Assembly (NCBI RefSeq): GCF_024539675.1
Contig: NZ_JAHHIT010000087.1
Coordinates: forward strand, 1-42,317
DNA length: 42,317 bases
Source: Streptomyces hilarionis
Lineage (GTDB): Bacteria; Actinomycetota; Actinomycetes; Streptomycetales; Streptomycetaceae
Direction of reading: 5' to 3'
Every line of letters begins with the position of its first letter. Positions within the stretch are counted from its first letter, which is position 1. The position numbers and the translations under genes were made by a program. Positions 34,346 through 42,317 of the stretch are shown here, piece after piece. The notes beneath the pieces were generated by a model. It was not told where the DNA came from, did not search any database, and saw only the letters and a list, made by a program, of their open reading frames with translations.

Positions 34346-35329
34346 ATGTCCATCCTGGCCAGACCCGCGGTGGCCGCCCACGCCGCCAAGACCCTTCAGA
34401 GCCTCACCCGGCTGGCGAGCCGCCGCTCGGGCGGCCCGGGATCGACGGCGGCCCGGCAGGCCCGGTTCCCCGCGTACCCGCGTGACGTCACCGAGTCGAC
34501 CGTCCCCACGTCCGTGGCCCCCGCGCCGGTCACCGTGTACGCGCCGCCCGCCGGAACGGCGTCCCCGCCTCCCGTGCACGTCAACTTCCACGGCGGCGGC
34601 TACGTCCTGTCGATGCCGGCGATCGACGACGCGCTCTGCCGCTTCCTCGCCGTGGAGGCGGGGGTGGTCGTGGTCAACGTCCGGTACGTCGTCGCCCCGC
34701 AGCATCCGTTCCCGGCCCCGCCCATCCAGGCGTACGAGGTCGTGCGCTGGGTGGCCGAGCACGGCGCCGAGCACGGCTGGGACGGCGGGCGGCTCACGGT
34801 GGGCGGGCAGAGCGCGGGCGGCGCGCTCGCCGCGGCCGTGGCCCGCCAGGCCCACGAAGGGGGCGGGCCGCCGATCGCGCTCCAGGTGCTGCACTATCCG
34901 CCGCTGGACCTCGCGACCCCCGGCCGGGACAAGCGGGCCGCCGTCGCCAGGCCGGTGCTGCGCCCCTGGATGGCGGAGGTCTTCGACGCGGCCTACGTGC
35001 CGGACGCCCGCGAGCGCGCCCACCGCCTCGTCTCCCCCGCCGGCGCGTCGGACACCGCCGACCTGACGGGCATCACCCCGGCGCTGGTGATCACCGCCGA
35101 GCACGACCTCCTGCGGAACGAGGCCGTCCGTTACGCCGAGCGGCTGGACGCGGCCGGCGCCCTCGTCGAGCACCACGACGTCGCCGGCGCCGACCACGGC
35201 TACGACGCCCAGGACGACGAGCGGGCCCGCCGCGTCTACGCGCTGATCGCCCGGCACGTCCGACAGGCCACCGAGGCCCCGGCGCCGGCCGACGGCGCGA
35301 CAGCCGACGGCGGGGCGGCCGACGGCTGA
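34346..35329 (+). CDS. Alpha/beta hydrolase fold-3 (hormone-sensitive-lipase family) esterase
   Basis: This is a 327-aa HSL-family carboxylesterase. Hallmarks are the oxyanion HGGGY (82-86), the nucleophile GQSAGG (Ser156), Asp254 in AEHDLLRNE, His284 in GADHGY and the PQHPFPAP loop. I chose ATG 34346; a GTG at 34289 would add 19 residues. It lies 101 nt downstream of the methyltransferase on the same strand, so it could be a late gene of the lipid operon, perhaps hydrolysing an ester or acyl group, but it is not translationally coupled. A small hairpin follows the stop. Enzyme family is firm; the pathway link is uncertain. Confidence 0.9.
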   Translation: MSILARPAVAAHAAKTLQSLTRLASRRSGGPGSTAARQARFPAYPRDVTESTVPTSVAPAPVTVYAPPAGTASPPPVHVNFHGGGYVLSMPAIDDALCRFLAVEAGVVVVNVRYVVAPQHPFPAPPIQAYEVVRWVAEHGAEHGWDGGRLTVGGQSAGGALAAAVARQAHEGGGPPIALQVLHYPPLDLATPGRDKRAAVARPVLRPWMAEVFDAAYVPDARERAHRLVSPAGASDTADLTGITPALVITAEHDLLRNEAVRYAERLDAAGALVEHHDVAGADHGYDAQDDERARRVYALIARHVRQATEAPAPADGATADGGAADG

Positions 35330-35401
35330 CCGGGGTCGAGGGGCGGCGGGCCACTGAGCGACGGCCGGCCGGCGGGGTCGCCGCCGCGCACCGTCGTCGG
35401 G

Positions 35402-35420
35402 CCGGGCGGCCGCCGCCCGG
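35402..35420. terminator. Hairpin between convergent genes
   Basis: An 8-bp perfect stem (CCGGGCGG with CCGCCCGG) and 3-nt loop lie between the esterase stop (35329) and the convergent membrane-protein stop (35476). It is a plausible bidirectional terminator. Confidence 0.5.
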
Positions 35421-35475
35421 GGAGCACCGCGCGGACGGGGGGCGGACGAGCGTCCGGCCCCTGCTCGCCCCGGCC

Positions 35476-35988
35476 CTACTTGATGACCGCGTTCGCCACC
35501 ACCACGAACACCCCGAGCAGCGCGTCCACCGCCCCGATCAGCACCGCCGCCGCCCACGACCGGTGCGACCAGCGCGCGGTGAGCAGCCCCAGGCCGAAGA
35601 GCAGGGCGATGTTGAGGGCGAACGCCGGGTACTCGACGCCGTTCGCCGGCCACCAGCCGACGCCCGCGCCCGCCAGCACCAGCACCGTCGGCACGACCGC
35701 CGCGACCAGGGGCCACTCGTCGCGCAGGGCGCGCAGCGCGTCCCCGCGCCGGTGCGGGGCGCGCTCGGCGATGTAGTGCGCGTAGCCGTGCGCGAGGGCG
35801 GAGGCGAGCGCCGTCACCAGGAGCCAGGCCGCGTCGTAGCGGCGGCTGTGCTGCGAGGTGTGCCCGTACTGGGTGAGCGCGGCGACCATCGAGCTGGCCA
35901 GCACCGCGCCGTAGACGCCGCCGAAGAGGACGGCCTCGCGGGTGTCGTGCGGGTGCTCGCGGTCCCCGGCCGCCGTGTCGTCCGTCAT
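35476..35988 (-). CDS. Small integral membrane protein, function unknown
   Basis: This is a 170-aa protein with about five hydrophobic helices: GGVYGAVLASSMVAAL, AAWLLVTALASALAHGY, WPLVAAVVPTVLVLAGAGVGW, FALNIALLFGLGLL and AAAVLIGAVDALLGVFVVV. The N-terminus is acidic and soluble. I chose ATG 35988, preceded by a TGGGGAT ribosome-like site; longer in-frame extensions to 36486 cross the cupin gene region and are rejected. I do not recognise a named family. It is convergent with the esterase gene and divergent from the cupin gene, with no operon partners. Confidence 0.75.
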   Translation of the reverse strand: MTDDTAAGDREHPHDTREAVLFGGVYGAVLASSMVAALTQYGHTSQHSRRYDAAWLLVTALASALAHGYAHYIAERAPHRRGDALRALRDEWPLVAAVVPTVLVLAGAGVGWWPANGVEYPAFALNIALLFGLGLLTARWSHRSWAAAVLIGAVDALLGVFVVVANAVIK

Positions 35989-36177
35989 GATCCCCACGAT
36001 CACCCGCCCCCGGACCGCCCGCCAGTCCCGCCGCTCCCGCCGGGCGCGCCGGTCGCGGCCGCCTTTCGCGGCCGGTCCGCCGGCGGGTCCCGGGCCGACG
36101 AACTGCCGCACGCGCGGCGCCCGCACCACACACGGTGTCCACCCCGTGGGGGCGGATCCGCTCGTTAGGGTCACCGC

Positions 36178-36522
36178 ATGACTCACAGCTTCGCTCTGCA
36201 CGTCCCCGACGCCGACCTCGAACCCGACCCGCTCGATCCGGCCCAGATCCTGTCCGGCACGCCCGAGGTGAGCGGCAAGGTGGTGTGGGAGTCCGACGAC
36301 GGCCGGCAGCTCCGGGGGATCTGGCAGATCACACCGGGCGTGGTCACCGACACCGAGGCCGACGAGCTGTTCGTCGTGATCAGCGGGTCGGCGACGATCG
36401 CGATCGAGGGCGGCCCCGTCCTGACGGTGGGCCCCGGCGACATGGCGGTGCTGCGCGAGGGCGACCGCACGACGTGGACGGTCCACGAGACGCTGCGCAA
36501 GGCCTACGCGATCAGTCGGTGA
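36178..36522 (+). CDS. Small single-domain cupin protein
   Basis: This 114-aa cupin resembles the DUF861/EutQ-like group. The beta-barrel strands read IWQITPGVVTDTEADELFVVISGSATI and VGPGDMAVLREGD. The usual His metal ligands of the first cupin motif are not evident; Glu/Asp are present instead (TDTEADE). It could bind a small ligand or metal, or act as an isomerase-type accessory; no function can be assigned. AGGG precedes the ATG at 36178. The 3' end overlaps the convergent LacI gene by 11 nt. Confidence 0.82.
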   Translation: MTHSFALHVPDADLEPDPLDPAQILSGTPEVSGKVVWESDDGRQLRGIWQITPGVVTDTEADELFVVISGSATIAIEGGPVLTVGPGDMAVLREGDRTTWTVHETLRKAYAISR

Positions 36523-37624
36523 GCGCCCGGTCCGCGGGACCGGCCGCCGGGGCCGTCGCCGTCGTCCCGCGGATCTCCAGCAGCGGCGCGGCCAGCTGCA
36601 CCCGCCCCGCTCCCCCGCGCCCCTCGATCCGGTCGAGGAGGCAGCGGGCCGCCCGGCGGCCGACCTCGTGGCCGGCGTTGTCCACGGTGGTCAGCCACAG
36701 GTGGCGCAGCCGCGACGTGCTGGTGTTGTCGTAGCCGACCACGGAGAGGTCGCGGGGCACGCTCAGGCCCAGCTCCTCGGCCGCCGACAGCGCGCCCACG
36801 CAGGCGATGTCGTTGACGGCGAACACGGCGGTCGGCCGGTCGGCGCGGGCCAGCAGCCGCACGGCGGCGCGGTGCCCGCCCTCCTCGGTCATGTCGCTGG
36901 GCTCGACCAGGGCCCCCCGCGCCCCGTGCGCCCGCATCACCGCCTCGAAGCTGCGCCGGCGCAGCTCGCCGACCGCGCCGTAGCCCGCGATGTGCGCGAT
37001 CCGGCGGTGGCCGAGCGCGAGAAGGTGCTCGGTGGCCAGCCGCGCGCCCTGCTCGTCGTCCCCCGCGACCACGTCGACGCCCGGCGGGACGGGTTCGCGG
37101 GCGCCCGCGACGACGACCGGGATCCGCTCGGCGACCGCGTCCAGCGCCGCCGGGTCGGGCAGGGTGCCGACGACCACCAGTCCGTCCGCTCCCAGGTCCA
37201 GGAAGGAGCCGGCCGGGTCCTGTCCGACGCGGCGGTTCAGACGCGCGTCGGCGAGCAGCATGTGCAGGCCGCTCGCGTGCAACAGGGAGTTGAGGCCGTC
37301 CACGAGGTCGACGTACCAGGGGTTGCGCAGGTCGTGCAGCACGACGCCGACCAGGGGCGCCCTCGTCCCCCCGCCCCCGCCGGAACGCCGCCGCAGGGAC
37401 GGGAGGGGGCCGGCCTCACCGGAGGCGCCCGCCTCGCCGAGGGTGCGGGTCTCGCCGAGGGTGCGCGCCGCCGTGTTGGGCCGGTAGCCGAGCTCGCGCA
37501 CGGCGCGCAGGACGGCCTCCCGCTTCTCCGCACGCACCTGCCCGGAGCCGCGCAGCACGAGCGAGACCAGCGATTTGGACACGCCCGCGCGGTCGGCGAC
37601 GTCGCGGATGGTCGGTGGTCTCAT
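36512..37624 (-). CDS. LacI-family transcriptional regulator
   Basis: This 370-aa LacI/PurR-type regulator has an N-terminal helix-turn-helix with hinge (TIRDVADRAGVSKSLVSLVL, then YRPNTAARTL), followed by a two-lobe periplasmic-binding-like sensor (GVVLHDLRNPWYVDLV, VFAVNDIACVGAL). An unusual Gly/Ser/Glu-rich insert of about 30 residues, with a near repeat TRTLGEAGASGEAG, sits between hinge and sensor. ATG 37624 is preferred over 37651 because the HTH begins directly after it. It is divergent from the Gfo/Idh/MocA dehydrogenase at 37763, with two TGGACCG-containing half-palindromes between, so it probably controls that gene and itself in response to a sugar or polyol. Confidence 0.92.
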   Translation of the reverse strand: MRPPTIRDVADRAGVSKSLVSLVLRGSGQVRAEKREAVLRAVRELGYRPNTAARTLGETRTLGEAGASGEAGPLPSLRRRSGGGGGTRAPLVGVVLHDLRNPWYVDLVDGLNSLLHASGLHMLLADARLNRRVGQDPAGSFLDLGADGLVVVGTLPDPAALDAVAERIPVVVAGAREPVPPGVDVVAGDDEQGARLATEHLLALGHRRIAHIAGYGAVGELRRRSFEAVMRAHGARGALVEPSDMTEEGGHRAAVRLLARADRPTAVFAVNDIACVGALSAAEELGLSVPRDLSVVGYDNTSTSRLRHLWLTTVDNAGHEVGRRAARCLLDRIEGRGGAGRVQLAAPLLEIRGTTATAPAAGPADRALTD

Positions 37625-37628
37625 GACT

Positions 37629-37640
37629 TGGACCGTTCCA
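37629..37640. promoter_or_regulatory. Candidate LacI operator 1
   Basis: TGGACCGTTCCA is an imperfect palindrome (5 of 6 pairs) with a central CpG-containing core, directly upstream of the LacI start. It shares TGGACCG with the second site at 37722. Confidence 0.55.
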
Positions 37641-37721
37641 TATCGCCCCACCGGATGTCAATCGGGCGTACGACCCTTGACAGTCTGTTCAGAGCCCCCT
37701 CAGGGTGACTTGGACAAGGCA

Positions 37722-37733
37722 TGGACCGGTCTA
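37722..37733. promoter_or_regulatory. Candidate LacI operator 2
   Basis: TGGACCGGTCTA is an imperfect palindrome (5 of 6 pairs) with central CCGG. It lies 30 nt before the dehydrogenase start, about 93 bp from the first site, so looping between the two sites is possible. Confidence 0.55.
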
Positions 37734-37762
37734 ATAAGTCCGCTGGGCTGAGAGGAGCCGTC

Positions 37763-38932
37763 ATGGTGGACGCGCTCGGTGTCGCCGTCGTCGGGTTCGG
37801 CTGGATGGGCCGGGTGCACACCCAGGCCTACGCCCGGGTCCGGCACCACTATCCGGAGCTCGCCCTGCGGCCGGAGCTGGTCGTCGTCGCCGAGGAGGTC
37901 CCCGGCCGGGCCGAGGAGGCGGCCGAACGGTTCGGCTTCACCGCCACCACCCGCAACTGGCGGGAGGTCGCCGCCGACCCGCGCGTGGGCGCCGTCAGCG
38001 TCACCGCGCCGAACTTCCTGCACCGTGAGATCGGCGTCGCCATGGCCGAGGCCGGCAAGCACCTCTGGATCGAGAAGCCCGTGGGTCTCACGGTCGAGGA
38101 CGCGCGAGCCGTCGCGGACGCGGTGGCCGCGGCGGGCGTCCAGGGCGCGGTCGGCTTCAACTACCGCAACGCCCCGGCCGTCGAGGCGGCCCGGGACCTG
38201 ATCGCGTCCGGCGAGCTCGGCGCGCTCACCCATGTCCGCATCCGGCTCTTCAGCGACTACGCTGCGCATCCCGACGGCGCGCTGACCTGGCGCTACGAAC
38301 GTGAGCGCGGCGGCAGCGGCGTGCTGGGCGACCTGGCGTCGCACGGCGCCGACCTGGCCCGTTTCCTGCTCGGCGACATCACCGCGCTGACGGCCGACAC
38401 AGCGGTCTTCGTGCCCGAGCGGGCCCGGCCGGCGGGCGCGACCGCGGGCCACGCCCGGGCCGCGGGCGGCACGCTCGGGCGGGTCGAGAACGAGGACTAC
38501 GTCAGCTGTCTGCTGCGGTTCGCCTCCGGCGCCCGGGGCGTCCTGGAGGCCTGCCGGGTCTCCGTCGGCGAGCAGAACAACTACGGCTTCGAGGTGCACG
38601 GCACCAAGGGCGCGGTGTTCTGGGACTTCCGGCGGATGAACGAGCTGGGCGTCAGCCGCGGCACGGCCTATCAGGACCAGCCCGTCAGCACGGTGTTCGT
38701 CGGTCCGGGCGACGGCGAGTTCGGGGCCTTCCAGCCGGGCGCCGCGAACGCCATGGGCTACGACGACCTCAAGGTCGTCGAGGCGTACCGCTTCCTGCGC
38801 TCGGTCGCCGAGGGCGTCCCGCACGGGGCGACGCTCGCCGACGCCGTGCACAGCGCGAGCGTGCTGGACGCGATGACCCGGTCCGTGCGCGACGGCGGCT
38901 GGGCGGACGTGCACCCCGGGGGGTGGCGGTAG
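37763..38932 (+). CDS. Gfo/Idh/MocA-family NAD(P)-dependent oxidoreductase
   Basis: This 389-aa dehydrogenase of sugars or polyols has an N-terminal Rossmann motif GFGWMG (11-16), the family EKP motif (Glu104-Lys105-Pro106) with catalytic Lys, and GDLASHGADL with Asp190 and His194. The length and C-terminal sheet domain fit the family, which includes inositol and other polyol dehydrogenases. The start ATG 37763 has AGAGGAG upstream. It is divergent from a LacI regulator and preceded by one of its two candidate operators, implying induction by a sugar-like compound. The substrate is not identifiable, and no transporter or other catabolic gene is adjacent. Confidence 0.92.
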   Translation: MVDALGVAVVGFGWMGRVHTQAYARVRHHYPELALRPELVVVAEEVPGRAEEAAERFGFTATTRNWREVAADPRVGAVSVTAPNFLHREIGVAMAEAGKHLWIEKPVGLTVEDARAVADAVAAAGVQGAVGFNYRNAPAVEAARDLIASGELGALTHVRIRLFSDYAAHPDGALTWRYERERGGSGVLGDLASHGADLARFLLGDITALTADTAVFVPERARPAGATAGHARAAGGTLGRVENEDYVSCLLRFASGARGVLEACRVSVGEQNNYGFEVHGTKGAVFWDFRRMNELGVSRGTAYQDQPVSTVFVGPGDGEFGAFQPGAANAMGYDDLKVVEAYRFLRSVAEGVPHGATLADAVHSASVLDAMTRSVRDGGWADVHPGGWR

Positions 38933-39055
38933 CACCACCCCGGGTTCGGTCCCCAGGCCCAGGGACGGCGGGCCCCGTCGGACGGCACGCTTCAGGGGCC
39001 GGCGAAACACGGACGCCGGCGCCGCAGCGTCACACCGAGAACTCGGGGGAACCCC

Positions 39056-39733
39056 ATGTCCGAAGCCGTCGCCCGCCGCACGACCGGCCTCGCGGCCCTC
39101 GTCGCCGCGATCGTCCTCATCGTCGAGGTGCCACTGTACTTCGTCTACTCCGGCCCGCCGCCGGACGCGAACGTCCTGTCCCGGCTGCTGCTCGGCATCG
39201 TCGCGCTGGCCGGCCTGGTCGTGTTCTTCACCGCGTTCCGCGAACTCGTCGCCCGGGTCGCGCCCGAACACGGCTGGCTCGGCTCGATCGCCCTGTCCAC
39301 CGGGCTCGTCTACGCCACCGTCACCCTGGTCTCGATGGGTCTGGAGGCGGGCGCGGTCATCGCCGTCGACCACTCGATCGACCCGACGATCGACGTCAGC
39401 GGCACCTACATCCTCTACGGGTCGATCTCCCGCCTCATGCTGGGGCTGTTCCTGGCGGCGTTCGGCCACGCGGTCGTCCGCAGCGGTGTGCTGCCGCGCT
39501 GGACCGGGCGCTCCGCGTACGCCCTGGCGGCGGTCAACCTCCTCTTCGTGCCGTCGCTGTTCTTCGGCAACGACCCCGCGTTCTTCTACGCGGCGAACGG
39601 CTGGGGCACGACGGCGCTGATGGGGGCCGTCCTCAGCTACTGGCTGCTGGCGGTGGGCATCGCGGTGTACCGCGGTGCGGCCCGGGTGGCCCCGGCGGGC
39701 GCGTCGGGCCCGTCGCCCGCGCTGCGCCCCTGA
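39056..39733 (+). CDS. DUF4386-like integral membrane protein
   Basis: This 225-aa membrane protein has about six hydrophobic segments, for example TGLAALVAAIVLIVEVPLYF, LLLGIVALAGLVVFFTAF, the stretch around STGLVYATVTLVSMG and GTTALMGAVLSYWLLAVGIA. Length and helix spacing match the DUF4386 family, whose function is unknown. GGGGGAA precedes the ATG at 39056. It is a single-gene unit 123 nt after the dehydrogenase and ends before a very strong convergent hairpin. The tail after the last helix is short and Pro/Ala-rich. The family match is from memory, so moderate. Confidence 0.75.
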   Translation: MSEAVARRTTGLAALVAAIVLIVEVPLYFVYSGPPPDANVLSRLLLGIVALAGLVVFFTAFRELVARVAPEHGWLGSIALSTGLVYATVTLVSMGLEAGAVIAVDHSIDPTIDVSGTYILYGSISRLMLGLFLAAFGHAVVRSGVLPRWTGRSAYALAAVNLLFVPSLFFGNDPAFFYAANGWGTTALMGAVLSYWLLAVGIAVYRGAARVAPAGASGPSPALRP

Positions 39734-39805
39734 GGCGCCCCGCCCGCCCGGCCCTCCCCGGCCGTCCACGCGAAGCCTGGGCCCGGGACGCCGAGCGGGA
39801 GCACA

Positions 39806-39848
39806 CGCCCGAGGGGGCGGCCGCGTCAGCCGGCCGCCCCCTCGGGCG
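39806..39848. terminator. Very strong bidirectional hairpin terminator
   Basis: A perfect 18-bp GC-rich stem (arms 39806-39823 and 39831-39848) has a 7-nt loop, cgtcagc. The LacI-type gene's stop codon (39826-39828) lies in the loop, so the hairpin also encodes the end of that protein (PPEGAAG). It separates the convergent DUF4386-like and regulator genes. Confidence 0.8.
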
Positions 39849-40860
39849 GCATGTTGTACGGGGTGACCACCTGGATGGCCGACGGCAGCCGGGGTCCGGC
39901 CGGGGGCAGCGCGCCGTGCGCCCGCATCACGGTGTGGCAGGCCTCGCGCACGTCGTGCCGCAGATCGTGGTGGAGGACGGCGGACAGCCGGTGCTCGCGC
40001 AGCAGCGCGGTGTTGTCGTGGTCGAGGTCGTGGGCCACGAACACGTCGCAGGCGCGGCCGAGGTCGGCGAAGGCCCGCAGGGTGGCGATGTTGCCGCCGC
40101 CGATGGAGTACACGGCGCGGATCGCCGGGTCGCGTCGCAGGGCGGCCCGGACGAGGTCGTACTGGGTGGCGTCCAGGCCCTGCCCCCCGGCGATCTCGAC
40201 GAGCGCGCGCTCCGGACGGCGGGCGCGCATGTGGCTGCGGAACCCCATCTCGCGCTCCTCCTCGTTGCGGAAGGAGCCGCTGCTCAGGCTGGTCAGCACG
40301 TTCCCGGGACGGTCCCCCAGCCACTGGGCCGTGAGATAGGCGGCGGTGGCCCCGGCGGCGCGGTCGTCGATGCCGACGTAGGCGAGGCGCGCGCTCGCGG
40401 GCAGGTCGGTGACCAGGGTGACGACGGGAATGCCGGCGGCGGTCAGCCGGCCCACGGCGGCGGTGACCTCGGGGACGTCCGGCGCCTTGAGGATGACGCC
40501 CTGCGAGCCGCGCCGGGCCGTCCGGTCCAGGATCTCCACCAGTTCCCGGACGGGCCCGGTCTCGCGGAAGTGGAAGCGGGACCGCAGCACGGCCGGGTGC
40601 AGGGACGGCAGCTCCGCCTCCAGCGCGGACCGGACGGCCGTGGTGAACCGTTCCGGCGCCTGCATCACCATGTCGACCATGAAGGTGCGGCCGACGAGTC
40701 TGACCTGGGTGCGCTGCCGGTCGAGATCGGCGATGGCCCGGCGCACCTCCCGCGCGGTGGAGTCCCGCACCCCGCCCCTGCCGTTGAGCACGCGGTCCAC
40801 GGTGGCCTCGCTGAGACCGGCCTGACGTGCGATCTCGCGCAGCGGGAAGGGGTGGCCCAC
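39826..40860 (-). CDS. LacI-type regulator with ribose-binding-like sensor domain
   Basis: This is a 344-aa LacI-family regulator. The helix-turn-helix is PLREIARQAGLSEATVDRVLNGRGG, and the sensor resembles periplasmic sugar-binding proteins (GVILKAPDVPEV, GIPVVTLVTDLPASARLAYVGIDD, DVFVAHDLDHDN). This variant of LacI regulators often senses sugars, inositols or similar polyols. I chose GTG 40860, which has AGGAG 5-6 nt upstream; the ATG at 40947 would add a prefix that crosses the promoter region. It is divergent from the phytanoyl-CoA-dioxygenase-like gene at 40989, with an inverted repeat between, suggesting it controls that enzyme. It ends inside a strong terminator hairpin. Confidence 0.88.
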   Translation of the reverse strand: MGHPFPLREIARQAGLSEATVDRVLNGRGGVRDSTAREVRRAIADLDRQRTQVRLVGRTFMVDMVMQAPERFTTAVRSALEAELPSLHPAVLRSRFHFRETGPVRELVEILDRTARRGSQGVILKAPDVPEVTAAVGRLTAAGIPVVTLVTDLPASARLAYVGIDDRAAGATAAYLTAQWLGDRPGNVLTSLSSGSFRNEEEREMGFRSHMRARRPERALVEIAGGQGLDATQYDLVRAALRRDPAIRAVYSIGGGNIATLRAFADLGRACDVFVAHDLDHDNTALLREHRLSAVLHHDLRHDVREACHTVMRAHGALPPAGPRLPSAIQVVTPYNMPPEGAAG

Positions 40861-40938
40861 GAAGGCTCCTGGAAGGTCGGCTTGAGGGGTTTTTGAGGGC
40901 TGCCTGCTGGTTGTTCGACGGGTTTGTACTGACAAGAA

Positions 40939-40963
40939 TGACAGCACCGAGCCGCCGCTGTCA
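40939..40963. promoter_or_regulatory. Inverted repeat, candidate LacI-type operator
   Basis: TGACAGC and GCTGTCA form perfect 7-bp arms with an 11-nt spacer, between the divergent regulator and dioxygenase genes. An additional TGACA lies just upstream (40930-40934). The spacing is wide for a classical LacI operator, so confidence is modest. Confidence 0.5.
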
Positions 40964-40988
40964 CCGAGCAGTCATCGAAGGGACGACG

Positions 40989-42158
40989 ATGTCCTTCACC
41001 TCCACCCGCGACCGTGCCTGGCCGACCGAGCAGCCGTGCGACCTCGACGACCTGCGCGCCCTCGTCGAGCGCGGCACCGACCTCGCCGACTACCCGCACG
41101 CCGCCTCGGTCGAGTGCGGCGTCCTCGTCTACGACAGCGAGCGGCTGCGGGCGGCGGGCGCCGGGGCGGACCGGGAGGTGCGGGCCGAGCTGGTGCGCGC
41201 CTTCTCCGACGGCCCCGGCGTGGTGCTCTTCCGGGGCGCCTTCGACCCGGCGGTCGTCGACCGCGCCACCGCCGTCTTCGAGGCGCTGATCGCGGAGCAG
41301 CGCGCCTCGGGCGCCGCGGCCGGCGACCACTTCGCCGCGCCCGGCGCCAACGACCGCGTCTGGAACGCCCTGGAGAAGACCGCGCTGTACGACCCCGAGA
41401 CGTTCGCGGACTACTACGCCAACGACGTCCTCGCGCTCGCCTCCCGGGCCTGGCTGGGCCCCGCCTACCAGGTGACCGCCCAGGTCAACGTGGTCAACCC
41501 CGGCGGCGCGGCGCAGCGCGCCCATCGCGACTACCACCTGGGGTTCCTCGCCGCCGACACCGCCGCCGCCTACCCGGCGCACGTCCACCGGCTCTCCCCC
41601 GTGCTCACCCTCCAGGGGGCGGTCGCGCACGGCGACATGCCGGTGGAGACGGGCCCCACGCTGTACCTGCCGTACTCGCAGACGTACGAGCCGGGCTATC
41701 TGGCCTGGCGGCTGCCGGAGTTCCAGGCGTACTTCGCCGCCCACCGGGTGCAGCTCCCCCTGTCCCAGGGGGACGCGGTCTTCTTCAACCCGGCCGTGCT
41801 GCACGCGGCGGGCCACAACCGCACCGACGACGTGCGCCGCACGGCCAACCTGCTCCAGGTGTCCTCGGCGTTCGGCCGGGCGATGGAGACGGTGGACCGG
41901 GAGGCGGTGGCGGGCGCGGTCTTCCCGGTGCTGCTGCGGCGCCGGGCGCAGGGCGTGGACGAGGGCTGGCTGGAGCGGGTCGTCGCCGCGAGCGCCGAGG
42001 GCTACCCGTTTCCGACCAACCTGGACGCGGACCCGCCCCTGGACGGTCTCGCACCGCCCTCGCAGGCCGACCTCGTGCGCCGGGCGCTGCACGAGGAGTG
42101 GACCCCACGCACCCTGCGGGACGCGCTGCGGGCGGCCGCCCAGCGCCGCGTCAGCTGA
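40989..42158 (+). CDS. Phytanoyl-CoA dioxygenase (PhyH)-family Fe(II)/2-oxoglutarate enzyme
   Basis: This is a 389-aa non-heme iron dioxygenase that would hydroxylate a small substrate using O2 and 2-oxoglutarate. The iron-binding HxD is seen in AHRDYHLGF (His179, Asp181). The distal His lies in LHAAGHN (His272 or His276), with the 2-oxoglutarate Arg in DDVRRTANL (about Arg284). Strand motifs VLTLQGAVAH and GDAVFFNPAVLH fit the jelly-roll core. The start ATG 40989 has GAAGGGA upstream. It is divergent from a sugar-sensing LacI-type regulator, so induction by a polyol or similar compound is likely. The substrate is unknown; the dehydrogenase at 37763 is under a different regulator. Confidence 0.88.
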   Translation: MSFTSTRDRAWPTEQPCDLDDLRALVERGTDLADYPHAASVECGVLVYDSERLRAAGAGADREVRAELVRAFSDGPGVVLFRGAFDPAVVDRATAVFEALIAEQRASGAAAGDHFAAPGANDRVWNALEKTALYDPETFADYYANDVLALASRAWLGPAYQVTAQVNVVNPGGAAQRAHRDYHLGFLAADTAAAYPAHVHRLSPVLTLQGAVAHGDMPVETGPTLYLPYSQTYEPGYLAWRLPEFQAYFAAHRVQLPLSQGDAVFFNPAVLHAAGHNRTDDVRRTANLLQVSSAFGRAMETVDREAVAGAVFPVLLRRRAQGVDEGWLERVVAASAEGYPFPTNLDADPPLDGLAPPSQADLVRRALHEEWTPRTLRDALRAAAQRRVS

Positions 42159-42267
42159 CGGGAGCGGGCACCCGTGGAACGTCCCGACGAAGAGACCGGC
42201 CGCACCGCCGCCCCGCCCCGGCGCCCCGCGGGCGGGAACCGCCGAGGCCGAGGATTCCGATGCGCAT
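42151..42267 (-). pseudogene. Apparent truncated start of a Rossmann-fold oxidoreductase
   Basis: On the minus strand an ATG at 42267 begins MRIGILGLG, the classic first strand and glycine loop of Gfo/Idh-type dehydrogenases, and AAGGAG lies about 11 nt upstream. After that motif the frame turns into arginine-rich, non-family sequence and stops after 38 codons, inside the 3' end of the dioxygenase gene. No continuation is visible in the other frames. The best reading is a 5' remnant of a lost gene with its ribosome site. A short unrelated peptide gene is possible. Confidence 0.5.
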
Positions 42268-42317
42268 GGGACGTGCAGCTCCTTGAGGGTCTTGCGGACT
42301 TGCGGAAGGGGTCTCAC

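Noticed and set aside
42289..42306. Tandem CTTGCGGA repeat at the right edge
   Set aside because: Only two copies of 8 nt; could be chance in the promoter region of the truncated gene.

Overview
The window looks like chromosomal DNA of a Streptomyces-type actinomycete. GC is very high, start codons are mixed ATG/GTG/TTG, and many operons are tightly packed with 4-nt stop/start overlaps. Regulators of the LuxR-LAL, TetR and LacI families are frequent. I saw no tRNA, rRNA, CRISPR array, transposase or integrase.

Left part (1-4480): the 3' end of a CHAT-domain protease-like gene, a large LuxR-family ATPase regulator, and a divergent metzincin-type zinc protease. Next (4485-12145, minus strand) is a sulfur-flavoured region. 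A stacked 5' leader (a SAM-I/IV-type riboswitch, a short leader peptide and a hairpin) precedes an amino-acid-type ABC importer (permease, ATPase, lipoprotein) and two FMN-dependent monooxygenases. Upstream lies a glutathionyl-hydroquinone-reductase-like gene with its own leader peptide. I infer uptake and oxidative breakdown of an organosulfur compound.

Middle (12146-18480): a class II aldolase and PfkB kinase pair facing a TetR gene across a perfect inverted repeat; a small conserved protein; a DHA2-type exporter facing a second TetR gene across two perfect palindromes; and a beta-lactamase-fold secreted protein whose catalytic motifs are degraded.

The centrepiece (19147-34244, plus strand) is a six-gene, translationally coupled operon for a PUFA-synthase-like iterative megasynthase. 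PKS1 is NMO-NMO-KS-AT-ACP-KR. PKS2 is KS-AT-DH-PPTase. A free acyl carrier protein, an alpha/beta hydrolase, a GT1-type glycosyltransferase and a zinc-finger methyltransferase follow. The set could build, release, glycosylate and methylate a lipid-like polyketide. I do not recognise a characterised product for this architecture, so it is the best candidate for an undescribed system here.

Right part (34346-42317): an HSL-type esterase, a small membrane protein, a cupin, a LacI regulator divergent from a Gfo/Idh/MocA dehydrogenase, a DUF4386-like membrane protein, a second LacI-type regulator divergent from a phytanoyl-CoA-dioxygenase-like enzyme, and at the edge an apparent remnant of a Rossmann-fold gene start. 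Several strong hairpins mark operon ends.
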